A model generated the notes under the pieces. The model did no database searches, was not told the DNA's origin, and worked only from the letters and a program-made list of their open reading frames with translations. Source: Gorsachius magnificus (lineage: Eukaryota; Chordata; Aves; Pelecaniformes; Ardeidae). From it: a DNA stretch of 64,000 bases. Shown one piece after another: positions 20,640 through 31,798 of this stretch (position 1 is its first letter; every line of letters starts with the position of its first letter). Where the stretch lies: contig CM067105.1 of NCBI GenBank assembly GCA_034008185.1, positions 806,001 through 870,000 on the forward strand, in the 5' to 3' direction. The position numbers and the translations under genes are program-made.

Positions 20640-21150
20640 ATGGAGGTGGGCAGCCAATGGCAGGGCTGCCTGAGAACACATGGATATGAAGTTGTCAGGA
20701 AATGACTGTCAGCCAATCACAGGGGAGGATGAAAAGACATGGGGAATGAGGCTGTCAAAAGTGTCAGCCTCCCTGCAGGAAATGACAGGGCGCTTCTTTG
20801 TGAGGCCCCTGGGACACTGGGACGGCAGCCAGTCCTGCCAGCCAGTCACCGGGGCTGCCTGAGAACAGGCGGGTACAACAGGGTCAAGAAGTGGCCATCA
20901 GCCAATCAGAGAGCAGGATGATGTTTAACAACACGGCAGCTCCCAGCCCTGGACTGGGGGCCCCCGTCACAAAATGGCGGCCAACCCAAAATGGCGGCCC
21001 CTGTGTGTGCACTTCCGGGTGGACTGTACCCTGGGTAAACGAGGGTGGCCGCAGCCAATCAGAGAAGCAGGTCCGGGAGAGGAGAGTGACTTCCTGTGGG
21101 TGCTGGGAGGGGGCGGGGCTTCCACCGGAAGCGGGTGGGCGGGGCACCTC
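20640..21150. promoter_or_regulatory. promoter-like cluster (CCAAT, YY1, ETS, GC boxes)
   Basis: Four CCAAT boxes (near 20654, 20713, 20902, 21055), two aaaatggcgg YY1-type sites (20971 and about 20988), ETS cores (acttccgg at 21011, cttcctg near 21090, accggaag near 21124) and two gggcgggg GC boxes (21111, 21137). Imperfect internal repeats include 'gggctgcctgagaaca' at about 20665 and 20843. This is the make-up of a TATA-less housekeeping promoter. Which gene it serves is unclear: a plus-strand donor 'gtgagt' at 21488 would fit a rightward first exon, while the WC1-like exons lie leftward. Confidence 0.5.
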
Positions 21151-21945
21151 TCCCCCCCCCGCCTCCCGTCACAGCGGTGCCGGTGCTCCTGGCGTCGGCC
21201 AGGGCAGGGATCCCAGCAGGCACCGGGAAGGCCCCTGGGCAGGGACAAACCCCCCAGCCAGAGCTGGGCCGCCAGAGCTGGGAGAGCCCCCAGGTCCCTC
21301 CCATCTCCAGCCCAGCCGGGGGACTCTCTGGCAAAGCGCAGGGGGGGTTGGGCTGACATGAAACACCGGCCCTGCTGGAGCTGGCGGGGCACTTGGGCTG
21401 AGCTTCTCACCCTGGGGAGCCTGCAGCTCCCCCCGCTCCACCTGTGGTCACCTCCTGACACTGTCACAAAAAGACCCCTCGCTCTGGGTGAGTGGGGGGC
21501 ACTGTCTGCACAGGCCCTGGCTGTGTGTGGGTGTGTGGAAGGAGAGGGTCCGCTCCTGGAAGGGCATCTGCTCCAGGACCTCTTTCCCTGAAACATGGGA
21601 GAATTAAAATAATGAGGAAAGGAGGAGGCCATAGGCAAGAATCCAGAGGGACACAAACCTGAACGGCCAGTGCTAAAGGAGGCGGAGATGGGAACCAAGC
21701 TGGTCAGGCACACTCATGGATGAGGGCGGGTGAGAGGGGGAGAGTGTTTCTTCCAGTCCAGTGACCTGATCAGGGACCTTGTTAATTGGGAAAAGAAGAG
21801 AAAACAGGGAAACCAGAAGCAAGCTGTGCTGAGACAGAGCCTTGACAAAATGGCCATGGGGACAGGGACTTTGCCAGTCCCACAGTGGATGTGCCCTCCA
21901 GAAACTACAGGTGCCGCTTCCCAGGGTCTCAGCTGTGCTTGTCAG
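21151..21945. other. GC-rich, gene not recognised
   Basis: Long overlapping frames on both strands reflect the base composition. A good plus-strand splice donor lies at 21488, so this may hold a non-coding first exon of the promoter at 20640-21150. No protein family recognised. Confidence 0.3.
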
Positions 21946-22215
21946 CTGATATCAGAGAGTCAGGGAATGGCTTGGAAGGGACCCTAAAGATATGTTTTTC
22001 CACCCCCCATCCAACCTGGCCTTCAACACTTCCTGAGATGGGGCATCCACAACTTCTCTGGTCAGCCTGTTTCAGTTTCTCCCCACCCTTACCTGTTTAA
22101 GCCTGTTCTAACTCTACCCTCCTTATTTTAGAACCATTACCCCTCATGCTGTCACTGCAGGAGCTGGTAAAAAGTCTCTCTCCACCTTCTCATAAGCTCC
22201 CTCAGTTACATTGCA
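21946..22215 (-). repeat. CR1 LINE fragment
   Basis: Antisense CR1 text on the plus strand: 'cttggaagggaccctaaag', 'ccatccaacctggccttcaa', 'tggggcatccacaacttctc', 'agaaccattacccctcatgc', 'aaaaagtctctctccacctt'. It is an older CR1 subfamily copy, 3' end only. Confidence 0.8.
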
Positions 22216-22374
22216 TGGCTGCCAACTATGGCAATTTGTTGTGGATGGGCCATTTAAAGAACCACTACCACAGGGGTTTATCAAATTGGTGGTGTTTTAC
22301 TGAAACTGTGTGAGTTTGATGGCAAGCTTCCTTCTATGACTTCCTGCACAAAGGATGCAATAATGATTCAAAGT

Positions 22375-22459
22375 CACCGATGCAAAATCAAAGTTACCAA
22401 TGCAAAATCAAATTTACCACTGCAAAAATAAAACTTACCAATGAAAGATCAAAGTTATA
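22375..22459. repeat. short tandem repeat, ~20-21 bp unit
   Basis: Four imperfect copies of a unit like 'accaatgcaaaatcaaagtt' directly precede the CCTTG repeat. Confidence 0.8.
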
Positions 22460-22462
22460 GAA

Positions 22463-23165
22463 AGCCTTCCTTTGCCTTGCCTTGCCTTGCCTGGCCTTGC
22501 CTTGCCTTGCCTAGTGTTGCATGGCCTTGCCTTGCCTTGCCTTGCTTGGCCTTTCCTTTCCTTGCCATGCCTGGCCTTGCTTTGCTTTGCCTTGCCTTGC
22601 CTTCCCTGGCCTTGCCTAGCCTTTCCTTGTTTTGCCTATGCTTGTCTTGCCTTGCCATGCATATCCTTGGCTTGCCTTGCCTTGAATTCCCTTGCATTGC
22701 CTTGCATTTTCTTTGCTTGCGTGGCCTTGTTTTGCTTTTCCTTTTCCTTGCCTTGCCTTTCCTTGCCTTGCCTAGACTTGCCTGGACTTTTCTTGCCATG
22801 CCTTCCCTTCCCTGTTTTTGCCTTGCCACGTGTTGCCTTGCCTTGCTGGCCTTCCCTTGCCTTGCCTTGCCTTGCCTTTTCTTGCCTTGCCTTGCCTTGC
22901 CTTGCCTTGCTATGCATGGCCTTGCCTGGCCTGGCTTTTCCTTGCCTTGCCTGGATTTGCCTTTCTTGGCCTTGCCATGGCTGCCGTTACCTTCCCTAGC
23001 CTTGCCTTGCCTGGCCTTTATTTCCTTGTCTCCTTGCATTGCATGCTCTTGCCTGGCCCTGCCTGGCCTGGCCTGGCCTGACTTTGCCTTCCCTTGTTGC
23101 CTTGCCTTGCCCTTGCCATTCCTGGCCTGGCCTGCCTTTCCCTTGCCTTGCCTGGCTTTTTCTCC
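22463..23165. repeat. CCTTG-type simple repeat / minisatellite
   Basis: About 700 bp of cttgcctt, ccttgc and ggcctt variants. Because the 5-bp unit has no stop codon in several frames, it leaves long open frames on both strands (up to 259 codons, Leu-Pro-Cys-Ala-rich on plus, Lys-Ala-Arg-Gln-Gly-rich on minus). These are products of the repeat, not genes. Confidence 0.95.
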
Positions 23166-24335
23166 CTTTGACTGTTTTGCCCCTGCCCCAGCCCTGCTGG
23201 CTCCTTCACCTCTTGCCTGAGCACTGTCCCTGCTCTCCCCCCCCTCCCCAGCCTTCCCTTGGACAGGACTCTCCCTTCAGTGCTCCTCTCCTGTGGTCTC
23301 CAGCTGTCCCTCTTTCCCTGCTCCACAGGGATCAAGATCTCTCCTCTGCAGGGTCTCTGCAAAGACCCTGTCCCTCTCCTCTTTCTCATGCTCAGTGGGG
23401 CACAGCCTGCTCCCCTCCTCATGCACCTCCTTTGCCTGGTCCTCAGTTCCCAGACCAGGGAGTGCGTGGACACCAGTGTTATTTAGTGACACGCTGTCCT
23501 GACCAGAGTTTCTTCGCTTCCTCTGCCCCCCTGATGCAATGACTGATGAAACACCTCCGTGCTCCTCTCTGGGCATCAGCAGGGAGATCCAAGCACAGGG
23601 CGACCCCCCTGGGGCCCCACATGAGCATCCCTCTGCATTGGCTTCTCCCTCCTGCAAGGGCACACGTCGGGACAGGAATGCCAGCAGGGGCTCCCCTGGG
23701 GGCCTAGCATGGAAGGTCACCAGTTCTCACACTGTCTCTTCCCGTCATTTTTACTCTCCACATTCACCTTCCTCTGCATGTCTTGGATGCTTCTATGTTA
23801 TCCATCCTCTCAGCACCAGACCCAGGGTCCATAGCACAAGTGTCTCACCTCTCCCCAGTTCCCTCACACAACATTGCTCATTCCCCCCATACCAGCTGCA
23901 GCCCCTCACAGCCATCGGTCCCCCCGGAGAGAAGACCTGCTCAGGAGCTCCAACAAGCCCCTGCAGTCCCCTCTTGCCACCTCCCGCATCTACAGAACCC
24001 TGCTCCCCCATCAGGAGACAGTGACGGCTGCAAGCCAGCACATCCCCCTCTGTCTCCAGTTCAGCCTTTCCCAGTCAGCCAGTCAGGCCAAGGCACGGCA
24101 CGTACTGGACTGTAGTCCCACAGCAACGGCATGTCCTAGACTCCTGCAGATCTGCTGCCTCATAGCTGGTTCCCCAGGGATGCATCTCCAGAGAGGTTTG
24201 GGGTTTGTAGGGCCTGAGTGCAAGTGAGAGGGGGGGAGAGGGAGACGCTCTCTGTCCAAGCAAGGTCACTGCCTCGCCAGCTTTGAGCACGAGCTGCAAA
24301 TTACTTGGCTGCAGGGATGGTGCCTGCAGGACTAT
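23166..24335. other. intergenic, nothing recognised
   Basis: Pyrimidine-rich unique sequence. No protein family, splice pattern or repeat family was recognised on either strand. Confidence 0.35.
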
Positions 24336-24339
24336 CACT

Positions 24340-24480
24340 GCTCCAGAAGAGTCATGGAAGTGTTTAGGTGGGAAAAGACCTTAAAAATCATCAAGTCCAA
24401 CCGTTAGCCCAGCACTGCCAAGTCCACCATTAAGCCCTGTCCCTAAGCACCACATCTACAAGGATTTAAAATCCAACCAG
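24340..24480 (-). repeat. CR1 LINE 3' fragment
   Basis: Antisense CR1 text: 'aaaatcatcaagtccaacc', 'gccaagtccaccattaagcc', 'ctaagcaccacatctaca'. Confidence 0.7.
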
Positions 24481-24499
24481 GTATGGGGACTCAACCAGT

Positions 24500-24575
24500 T
24501 AACTCAGCCCTGAATTGGTCAGGCAGTTGGATTTGATGATCCTTGTAGGTGCCTCTTCTCTCTCAACCTGCAGCC
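24500..24575 (+). repeat. CR1 LINE 3' tip, opposite orientation
   Basis: The plus strand reads 'ggcagttggatttgatgatccttgtaggtgcc', the sense 3' end of CR1, only about 20 bp from an antisense fragment. Either two insertions lie head to head or a small inversion has occurred. Confidence 0.6.
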
Positions 24576-24839
24576 ATCTCAGGGGCTTCTGGCAGTGGCA
24601 GTGTGCAAGAGGCATTTTTACAATGCCTTTAATAATCTGCTTTAACGTTGTTTTGCTGGGTTTTGGTTATTTTGCTGAGGCAGCAAGGTAAAGCTGGGCT
24701 GGTACAGATGGAGTTACAGGAAGAGTGATGGATACAGGTAACAAACCACAAACAGCTGCTGGTACCCTCAGAAATCCAGGTCCTGCTGCCATCACAGACA
24801 CCGCTTCATAAGTACAGGCATAGACACAGAGTGCTTTGA

Positions 24840-25020
24840 GAGAGACAACTGCAGATACTCAAGATTGAAACCACTGGAGATTCCCTGCAGGTGCCGATGT
24901 CTTTGCAGATGCCACTGAAGGAGTAGATCCCATTACAGATGCCGACAGCACAGCTGATGCAGTCCCCATTGCAGGTGCCACTGCCCTTGTGGTTTCCACG
25001 ACAGGAGCAGATCACAATTC
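24840..25020. repeat. degenerate minisatellite, ~24 bp
   Basis: Recurring 'ttgcagatgccactg' and 'cattacagatgccgac' variants. It is too diverged to count copies safely. Confidence 0.45.
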
Positions 25021-25029
25021 AAATAATTT

Positions 25030-25232
25030 TTAATTAGCAATAAATTAAATTGACTCTTGGCATGACATGTCTTTGCCCATGACACTAACTGGTACCTGAT
25101 CTCCTTTACTTTTTCTTGACCCACGAGTTTTCTGATTTACATTCTCCCTTTGTCCTGTTGAGGCAGGGGAGTGAGTGAGCAGCTGGGTGGGTGTGTGGTG
25201 GCTGGCCAAGGCTAACTCAGTACAGAACCACC
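25030..25232 (+). mobile_element. fragment of the second LTR family (3' end)
   Basis: Matches the end of the LTR at 52804-53871: 'ttttcttgacccacgag', 'attctccctttgtcctg', 'gaggcaggggagtgagtgagc', ending in '...ctaactcagtacag'. The same fragment recurs at 38945-39121. Confidence 0.65.
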
Positions 25233-26745
25233 ACATCAGGACTTCTGCATCCATTATGGGGCTTCCAAGCACAAGAGCCTAGAGCGTGTCCTGCAGAGGC
25301 CAGAAGGATTGTTGGGTCCTGGAGCACATTGTGGACAAGGAGAGGGTGAGAGAGCTGGGTTCTTGAGGAAACTCTCAGAGTCAAAGACTGGAGCTAAGAG
25401 ACCACCTTAGGCAAGAGCTGTGGGACTTGTGTGGAATAAATGTCTGTAGGAAACTGGTTGTCTTTTTATTAATAATGGTGGTGGATTTGGATATGACTGA
25501 ACCTTGGAGGATGACAGAGATGACCATGCAGCAAAAGTCCCTCCTCAGGGCTGGATTGTACAGCCAGAGACGGAAAGGGTTGGTGTGTGGGACTGACCTG
25601 GGACAGTTTTCCCAGGGCTGCTTCCCCAGGGTGACAGGGAACATGGCACAGACTGGGCCTCTCTCTTTTGCGCTTTTGGTGCCTTCCTTCCTTCACAATG
25701 ACAGCTGACTCTGCACTGTGAGCACCCTGTTGGGTGTCTTCACCCTACACGCTCTCACAGCTTAGCTCTGCACTGGTGTTTTCCTCTCCTGGGCTCTTTC
25801 CAATCCAGCCTGGCCTGTCCCCAACCCAGCCTGGCATCTCCCCAAGGCGCTACAGAGCTCTGGCCATTCAGCCAGAGTCCCAGCTCTTCTGAAGGGCACA
25901 GCAGGTCCTGGGGGGCACAGAGAGGTCTCAGCCTGCCCATTAATCCCAGGGCTGCTGCTTGCAATAATGACACAAGGAAACAGAGACCACTCGCTCCCAG
26001 GCTCGCCTGCAGTCATATTTTAGGTGATCCTTAACCCCAGTGGAATTTGACTTCTTCTCCTGTCCCCACCAGCCCCACATCCAAGGACAGAATGAGAGCC
26101 CTGGTCACTCTCAGGCACCTCCTGCATCTCTCCAGTCTCCCTCTCCCTCTGTCTTCTGGGTCCCCAGTCACTCCCATGGCACTTCAGAGTCCTGGTGTGT
26201 GGATACTTCAATTCTGGTTTATTTTAGGGAACATTGCCTTCAGGGTGTTTCACCCTCATTCACTCCCAGCCCAGGGAAAATAGCGAGTCCTCATCCCCTT
26301 CTGACCCCTCCAAATTCTTTTTCAGAGACATGTCCATACACCATCAGTCCTCTCGTATGTGAAGCAGCCTGCAGAGGAAATAGGCAGCCTATGCACCATC
26401 TCCACTGCCACTGGACACAGAGAAGAGAGACTTTAGAATGAAAATATTTGGTCCAATGGAACCCAAACATACCATGAACTTAACCCCAACCACAGTGAGA
26501 CCACAAGCAGAAAGGACTCTTTAAAAGACCAATTTTATTGGCAGCACCTTTGGAGGAAGAGCTCAGCCTTCAAGCGCTGCACCTGAGAGATGCACATTTA
26601 TTGAAGAGCTGCATTTGGAAAGGCCACATCAGACAGTGTTGTACAAGGGTCAGACATAACTGGATCAAACCTCAAGACAACAGGTATAACCCCAGACGAT
26701 TATCTATACATAGCTTATGAAAAGAGAAAACTGTAGGGTTGTGGC
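25233..26745. repeat. OR unit A, 3' flank (shared with 39122-40250)
   Basis: Collinear with unit B: 'tttttattaataatgg', 'gatgaccatgcagcaaa', 'ccctcctcagggctgga', 'gacagggaacatggcacaga', and close to the OR stop 'ggtccaatggaaccc' and 'agaccaattttattgg'. The start (25250-25390) has CR1-like wording ('cctggagcacattgtggacaaggag'). No gene. It marks one duplicated block. Confidence 0.65.
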
Positions 26746-27709
26746 CTAAGATAAACTGTTGGAAATGTGCAGAGAATGTTGGTGAAACCTTATCCATAGG
26801 AACAGTTTCCATAGGGCATTCTTGAGCTCCTTGTTCCTCATGCTGTAGATGAGGGGGTTCACTGTTGGAGGTACAACTGAGTACAGCACTGCAACCACCA
26901 GATCCAGGGATGGGGAGGAGATGGAGGGGGACTTCAGGTAAGCAAACATGGCAGTACTGATAAACAGGGAGGCCATAGTCAGGTGAGGGAGGCACATGGA
27001 AAAGGCTTTGTGCCGTCCATGCTGAGAGGGGATCCTCAGCACAGCCCTGAAGATCTGCACATACGAGAAAACAATGAAAATGAAACACCCGAAGCCTAAA
27101 CAGACACTGACCACAATAAGCCCAAGCTCCCTGAGGTAGGCATCTGAGCAGGAGAGCTTGAGGATCTGGGGGATTTCACAGAAGAACTGGTCCACAACGT
27201 TGTCATGGCAGAGGGGTATGGAAAATGTATTGGCCGTGTGCAGCACAGTATGGAGAAAGCCACTGCTCCAGGCAGCTGCTGCCATGTGGGCACAAGCTCT
27301 GCTGCCCAGGAGGGTCCCGTAGTGCAGGGGTTTGCAGATGGCCACGTAGCGGTCATAGGCCATAACAGTTAAGAGAGAAAACTCTGCTGAGGTAAAAAAA
27401 AAAAAAGTAAAAGAGTTGGACCACACACCCTTGGTAGGAAATGGCCCTGGCATCCCCCAGCAAATTGGCCATGGCTTTGGGGATAGTGGTGGAGATGGAG
27501 CCCAGGTCGACAAGGGAGAAGTTGAAGAGGAAGAAGTACATGGGGGTGTGGAGGTGGTGGTCGCAGGCTATGGCAGTGATGATGAGGCCATTGCCCAGGA
27601 GGGCAGCGAGGTAGATGCCCAGGAAGAGCCAGAAGTGCAAGAGCTGCAGCTCCCGCATGTCTGCGAATGCCAGGAGGAGGAAGTGGGTGATGGAGCTGCT
27701 ATTGGACAT
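26746..27709 (-). pseudogene. olfactory receptor A, OR14-like, one frameshift
   Basis: A single-exon seven-transmembrane odorant receptor. ATG at 27709 (MSNSSSITHFLLL, with an N-glycosylation site), TM1 with LLGNG, 'HLHTPMYFF' before TM2, 'MAYDRYVAIC' at the end of TM3, 'KAFSMCLPHL' at TM6, 'NPLIYSMRNKEL' at TM7. Total length would be about 321 codons, near the family's 310-320. The frame shifts by one within a 13-base A run (27394-27406 on the plus strand) that encodes the Phe run in TM3. Upstream and downstream frames are otherwise clean. This may be a young pseudogene or a homopolymer miscount. Odorant receptors couple to G-olf in cilia of olfactory neurons. Confidence 0.85.
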
Positions 27710-28827
27710 CTGATCCCTTTCTTCATGAGGTCCTGTCAAAAGATGAAAACACATTTACAGGTTAACACTGCTGTGATAAAATCTTTTTCTGTTCTCTGAC
27801 CCGCAAACACATATGATCTCTCCCCTTCCTTTCAAGACCTTCATACATGTCCCTGTCTGGAACTCTGGTGTGCACTGGCCACATGTGCCATTAGTAGCAG
27901 GGCTCTGCCCATGAGCTCCCAATGAGTCATCCCTGCTCTACAGAAACACGCACCTGGGAAAGGGAGTGACAGCTTCTGAAGTTCACTTTTCACCTCCTGT
28001 GTTGTCCCCTTGTAAGGAAGAGGAGCTGCTCAGCATCTTCCAGGAGGAAAAGCCCAGGGAAACTCCTGGACGTGCTATGACTGTGGTGACCTGAGCAGAG
28101 ACAGCTCACTCCTCAGCCCTCCCCCACTGCACTGTCCAGAGACCCACGGGTTCAGACAGGCTGATGGACTTTGCTCCCCTGGACACAACTGTGTGGCAAG
28201 CCCTGCAGTGCTGGCATGTGAGCTGTACCTGAACCTGCCTTGCTTCCAGAGAGTGTAAGGGGCAGGACAAAGGCAGCATGGACAGGAGGGAAAGATGGAG
28301 AAATGGCCCAAAGCACTTGCTGAGGGAGGGCAGGGACAGACAAATGGCACTGGGGTGTTTCTCCTTCTTAGGATTTAGCTGCTGAGGAGGTGGCTCAACC
28401 AAAGACCTTGAGGGCAGAAACCCTAATGGGAGGAAGAAGAAACCAGGGGCTGCTCTGGTAAAGGCATCTGCAGTGTAAGAGATGGCAGGGAGGTGCCCGA
28501 ATTCACCTCCCATGGTGTTTCTGATAGCAGTTCCGCCTCGTCCCATGCCCATGTCTCTGCTGCCTGGAGCTGTCCCTGCTGGGAGCTCTTTCCCTGTCCC
28601 CACGCCTCCTCCCTGCCAGTGCTCAGAGTCCCCATCCCATCTGCTGAGTGCTCAGCTCTGCCCTGCAGACACCTTTCAGCAGCAGGGCACTTCCCAGGGG
28701 CATCTCTGTGTGTGCAGGCTATGATGAGATCATCAGCTCAACCCTGATGAGGCTGTAAAGGTGATGCTGGGGCTGTCTGCAAGCGATGGGGTCCTCATTT
28801 CTGATACACCAAATGTATTCATTAGGG
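27710..28827. repeat. OR unit A upstream blocks
   Basis: Non-coding. 28490-28720 is collinear with 42480-42715 and 57410-57620 ('catggtgtttctg', 'tgctcagctctgccctgcagac', 'agcagggcactt', 'tgtgtgcagg'). Conserved in three units, so it could carry the OR promoter or a 5' untranslated exon. Confidence 0.5.
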
Positions 28828-29288
28828 CTACAAAATGATCCAAGGGCTGGAGCACCTCTCCTACAGGAACAGGCTGAGAGAGCTGGGGTTGTTCAGCCTG
28901 GAGAAGAGAAGGCTGCGGGCAGAGCTGATTGAGGCCTTTCAGTACTTATAGCGGGCCTCTAGGAAATACAGGGACAATCTTTTTAGTAGGGTCAGCTGTG
29001 ACAGGACAAGGGATAATGGTTTTAAACTAAACCAGGGTAGGTTTAGACTGGATATAAGGAAGAAATTCTTTACAATGAGGGTGGTGAAACACTGGAAGGG
29101 GTGTTCCAGAGAGGTAGTGGAGGCCCCATCCCTAGAAATAGTCAAGGTCAGGTTGGACGGGGCTCTGAGAGCAACCTGATCTGGGTAAAGATGTCCCTGC
29201 TCACTGCGGGGGGGGGGGGGGGGGAGGTTGGACTAGATGACCTCTAAAGGTCCCTTCCAACCTAAAGCATTCTATGATTCTTTGACTC
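28828..29288 (+). repeat. CR1 LINE 3' copy
   Basis: Sense CR1: 'gggctggagcacctctcctac', 'ggttgttcagcctggagaa', 'agggtggtgaaacactgga', 'ggttggactagatgacctc', ending at 'attctatgattctttgac'. A 17-base G run (29208-29224) interrupts it. It is inserted inside OR unit A, and units B and C lack it at this point. Confidence 0.92.
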
Positions 29289-29929
29289 TATTCACCTCTA
29301 AGTGGAAAAAGATTTGGAGCTCATCTCTAGAATCAAGAGGTGAATTTTCATGTCCATTCCCACCCAGAGAAACAAGAGCAGGTGACTGAAAGCAGAGGGG
29401 CTCCTTCCCTTTCAGGTAGCCCCTGCCTTGATGTGCTTCTATAAAAGCTGCCTCTGCCAATGTCCTGTGGAGATCTGAGCTGTGAGCAGCCCTGACCCAC
29501 ACAGCACTCTCTCAACAGCAGAAGGACCCTGCCCTGCCAAGGGTTGACTCTTCCATGCAGAGCTACTTTCTGCAGTGCCACAGGGAGCTCCCTGGGCAGG
29601 CTGAGCACTGAGCCTGAGAGGCAGCAGAGTCCCTGCTCCGGCACACAGTCTCCTGGAGCACTGGGACCCTGCTCTGAAGAACACCCCTGGGCACCCCTGC
29701 CTGCACACCCAGCTTCACAACACTGCAGACAGCCCCAAGAGAAGGAAGCCATCATGGCCTGTCCCTCTGATGGTGCATCAGGGAAACCCTGTGCTGGAGC
29801 AACTCCTTCTCCTCTCCACTAGAGAAACTGTGAGAGTCCTCCTGAAAGATCTCATCATTTGTGGGATGTTCCAGATTTAGGAGCTCCCTGCAGGAACTGA
29901 AGCAGCATTACCCTGCACCCAGACACTTA
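29289..29929. repeat. OR unit A block C
   Basis: Collinear with 42880-43350 and 57700-58190 ('gagcagccctgaccca', 'cctgcctg', 'gagagtcctcctgaaagatc'). No coding evidence. Confidence 0.5.
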
Positions 29930-30420
29930 TCACATGAAGGGCTGTGAAGATTTCTCCCCCAGTGATCTGTCCTCTGTCCTCTCGCTCCTCACTGTCTTTA
30001 ACCTCTCTCTGTCTCGCTCCTCTCCCCTCGGTGCCTGCAGGCAGTGCCCTCAGCCCCCCTGCGCTTTGCAGAGGAGCTGCTCCTGGGCAGAGCTGTCTCT
30101 CTGCAGTGCTGCCCACTTGCCATGAGCTCTCTCCATCCCAGGAGCCCAGCCCAGCTCAGCAGCAGAGGACCAGCCCAAGGCAGCCCTTGCTCTGCTCCCT
30201 CTGGGGTCCCTTCAGGTGTCCCTGGGTCTCCAGGGGAACCTGCTGTGAAACAGGCTGAGGTCATCCCTGATGTTCCCTCCCTCAGCTGGGGAGAGGCACT
30301 TCTTTCCAGCACTGTCATTTCCCTGCTGGGAGACAGAATCATGTCTCAATATCAACTCTTTTTGGCCCATCTTTAGACAGGACACCCAGACAGTGACAGG
30401 CAAAGATCTCCTTTACCCCT
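29930..30420. repeat. OR-unit module D
   Basis: A ~450-bp block repeated near each OR: 'gtgcctgcaggcagtg', 'tgcgctttgcagaggagct', 'catcccaggagcccagcccag', 'gatgttccctccct'. Copies: 4655-5130 (noisy), 43360-43800, 58200-58640, and inverted 52024-52440. Open frames of about 100 codons persist in the clean copies on both strands, but several frames are open at once, so this is weak coding evidence. Confidence 0.7.
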
Positions 30421-31239
30421 GCTGAGGCAAAGGATTCAGATGAGTCAGTCAAGGAATATTCTTTCCTTGGTTTATAGTCCTGGGGCTGGAAGGGACTCAG
30501 TTCCCATGCACACACCACAACCCCTCAGGAGCTGGGATTCTTCTTGCCTCTGTTCATTAAACAGGAGCCTGCATGTGAGCTCCGTCTCAGCTCCCATAGT
30601 AATTGATGGTGATGGAGGCCAGGAGTGAGCTACTCAGATGCAAATGTCTGGTGTCATTTGAGGTGCCAAGGGTGGTCATAAATACATGCGGGTGATAGAG
30701 ACAGACTGAAGATATGTGCAGGCTAATATAGAGACAGGACAACACACCTAGGGGCATCTTCTCAGATCCCTTTGGGAATTTTCTTTTGACCAACTCAAAT
30801 GCCCAAATTAAGGAGAACTGCCCCTGTCCCTACTCATTATGTTCAGGGTGTCATGTAGAGGTATCCATCCAACAGACTGGAGTCATATGCCATAGGGAGA
30901 ACTCAATCTCCCTCTTCCTCTTCTCCATCTCTTGGATTTTCTACATCCTTAATGACTACATTGGCAGTTACTTCATGTTCATCTCATTGTGTTACAGAAT
31001 TCAGGGCAGACCTACTCAAACAATGTTCCAGTCCCGGACCATAGAGCTACATGAGATTGCAGGGCTGGCAGGGAAATCACAGGACCTACACCAAAAGGAA
31101 CTCCCATGCAGGGCGGGTGCATTACAGACACACACACCCCCCCCGAAACAGCATCGCAGGGAGTGTGATTGGCTGCCTGCGTGCCACGGACTGTTGCCAT
31201 CAGTCAGAGGCATCAGTCATCAGTTGCCATCAGAGAGGC
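30421..31239. other. intergenic, nothing recognised
   Basis: No gene or repeat recognised before the LTR at 31240. Confidence 0.35.
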
Positions 31240-31798
31240 TGTTATGGTTTAACCCCAGCCAGCAACTAAGCACCACACAGCCTCTTGCTTACTCCCCGCT
31301 CCAGGTAGAATGGGAGAGAGAATTGGAAGAGAAAACCCATGGGATGAGATAAGAATAGTTGAATAATGGAAATAAAATGAAGTAAAATAGCAGTACTACC
31401 AGTGATAGTACTAGTAATAATAATAAACAAAACAATTGAGGTATAATGCAATTGCTCACCACCTGCCCACTAATGCCCAGCCCAGCTCTGAGCAGTGATT
31501 GAAGTGCCCCTCCCCCTGTTCCCCTCCCTGACCAACTCCCCCCCGAGCATGATGTCATATGGCATGGAATAAGTCTTTGCCCAGTTGGGGTCAACTGTCC
31601 TGGCTGTGCCCCCTCCCAGCTTCTTGTGCCTCTGGCAGAGCATGGAAAGATGAAAAAGTCCTTGCCTGGTGTAAGCCCTGCTCAGCAACAACTGAGCCAT
31701 CAGTGAGTTATCAACATTCTTCTAGTAGTAAATCCAAATATAGCACTATGCCAGCTACTAGGAAGAAAATTAACTCTATCCCAGCTGAAACCAGGACA
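31240..31798 (-). repeat. 3' LTR of ERV2
   Basis: It starts 'tgttatggtttaacccc' and ends 'gaaaccaggaca' on the plus strand; 559 bp. It has the same block order as the 5' LTR of ERV1, with many substitutions. A pyrimidine run just beyond 31799 is the complement of its polypurine tract. Confidence 0.88.

Noticed and set aside
20967..21713. A 248-codon minus-strand ORF that might have been a missing SRCR domain
   Set aside because: A 'SGGDHRWSGG' piece loosely recalls an SRCR start, but the cysteine pattern and following motif are absent; GC-rich composition explains the open frame.
22441..23220. A 259-codon plus-strand ORF and a 194-codon minus-strand ORF
   Set aside because: Both are translations of the CCTTG simple repeat; a stop-free repeat unit explains their length.
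27416..27799. Plus-strand ORFs opposite the OR genes (also 40889-41254, 13925-14308 opposite pol)
   Set aside because: Shadows of the real minus-strand coding sequence, low complexity and Glu/Val-rich from antisense Leu-rich helices.
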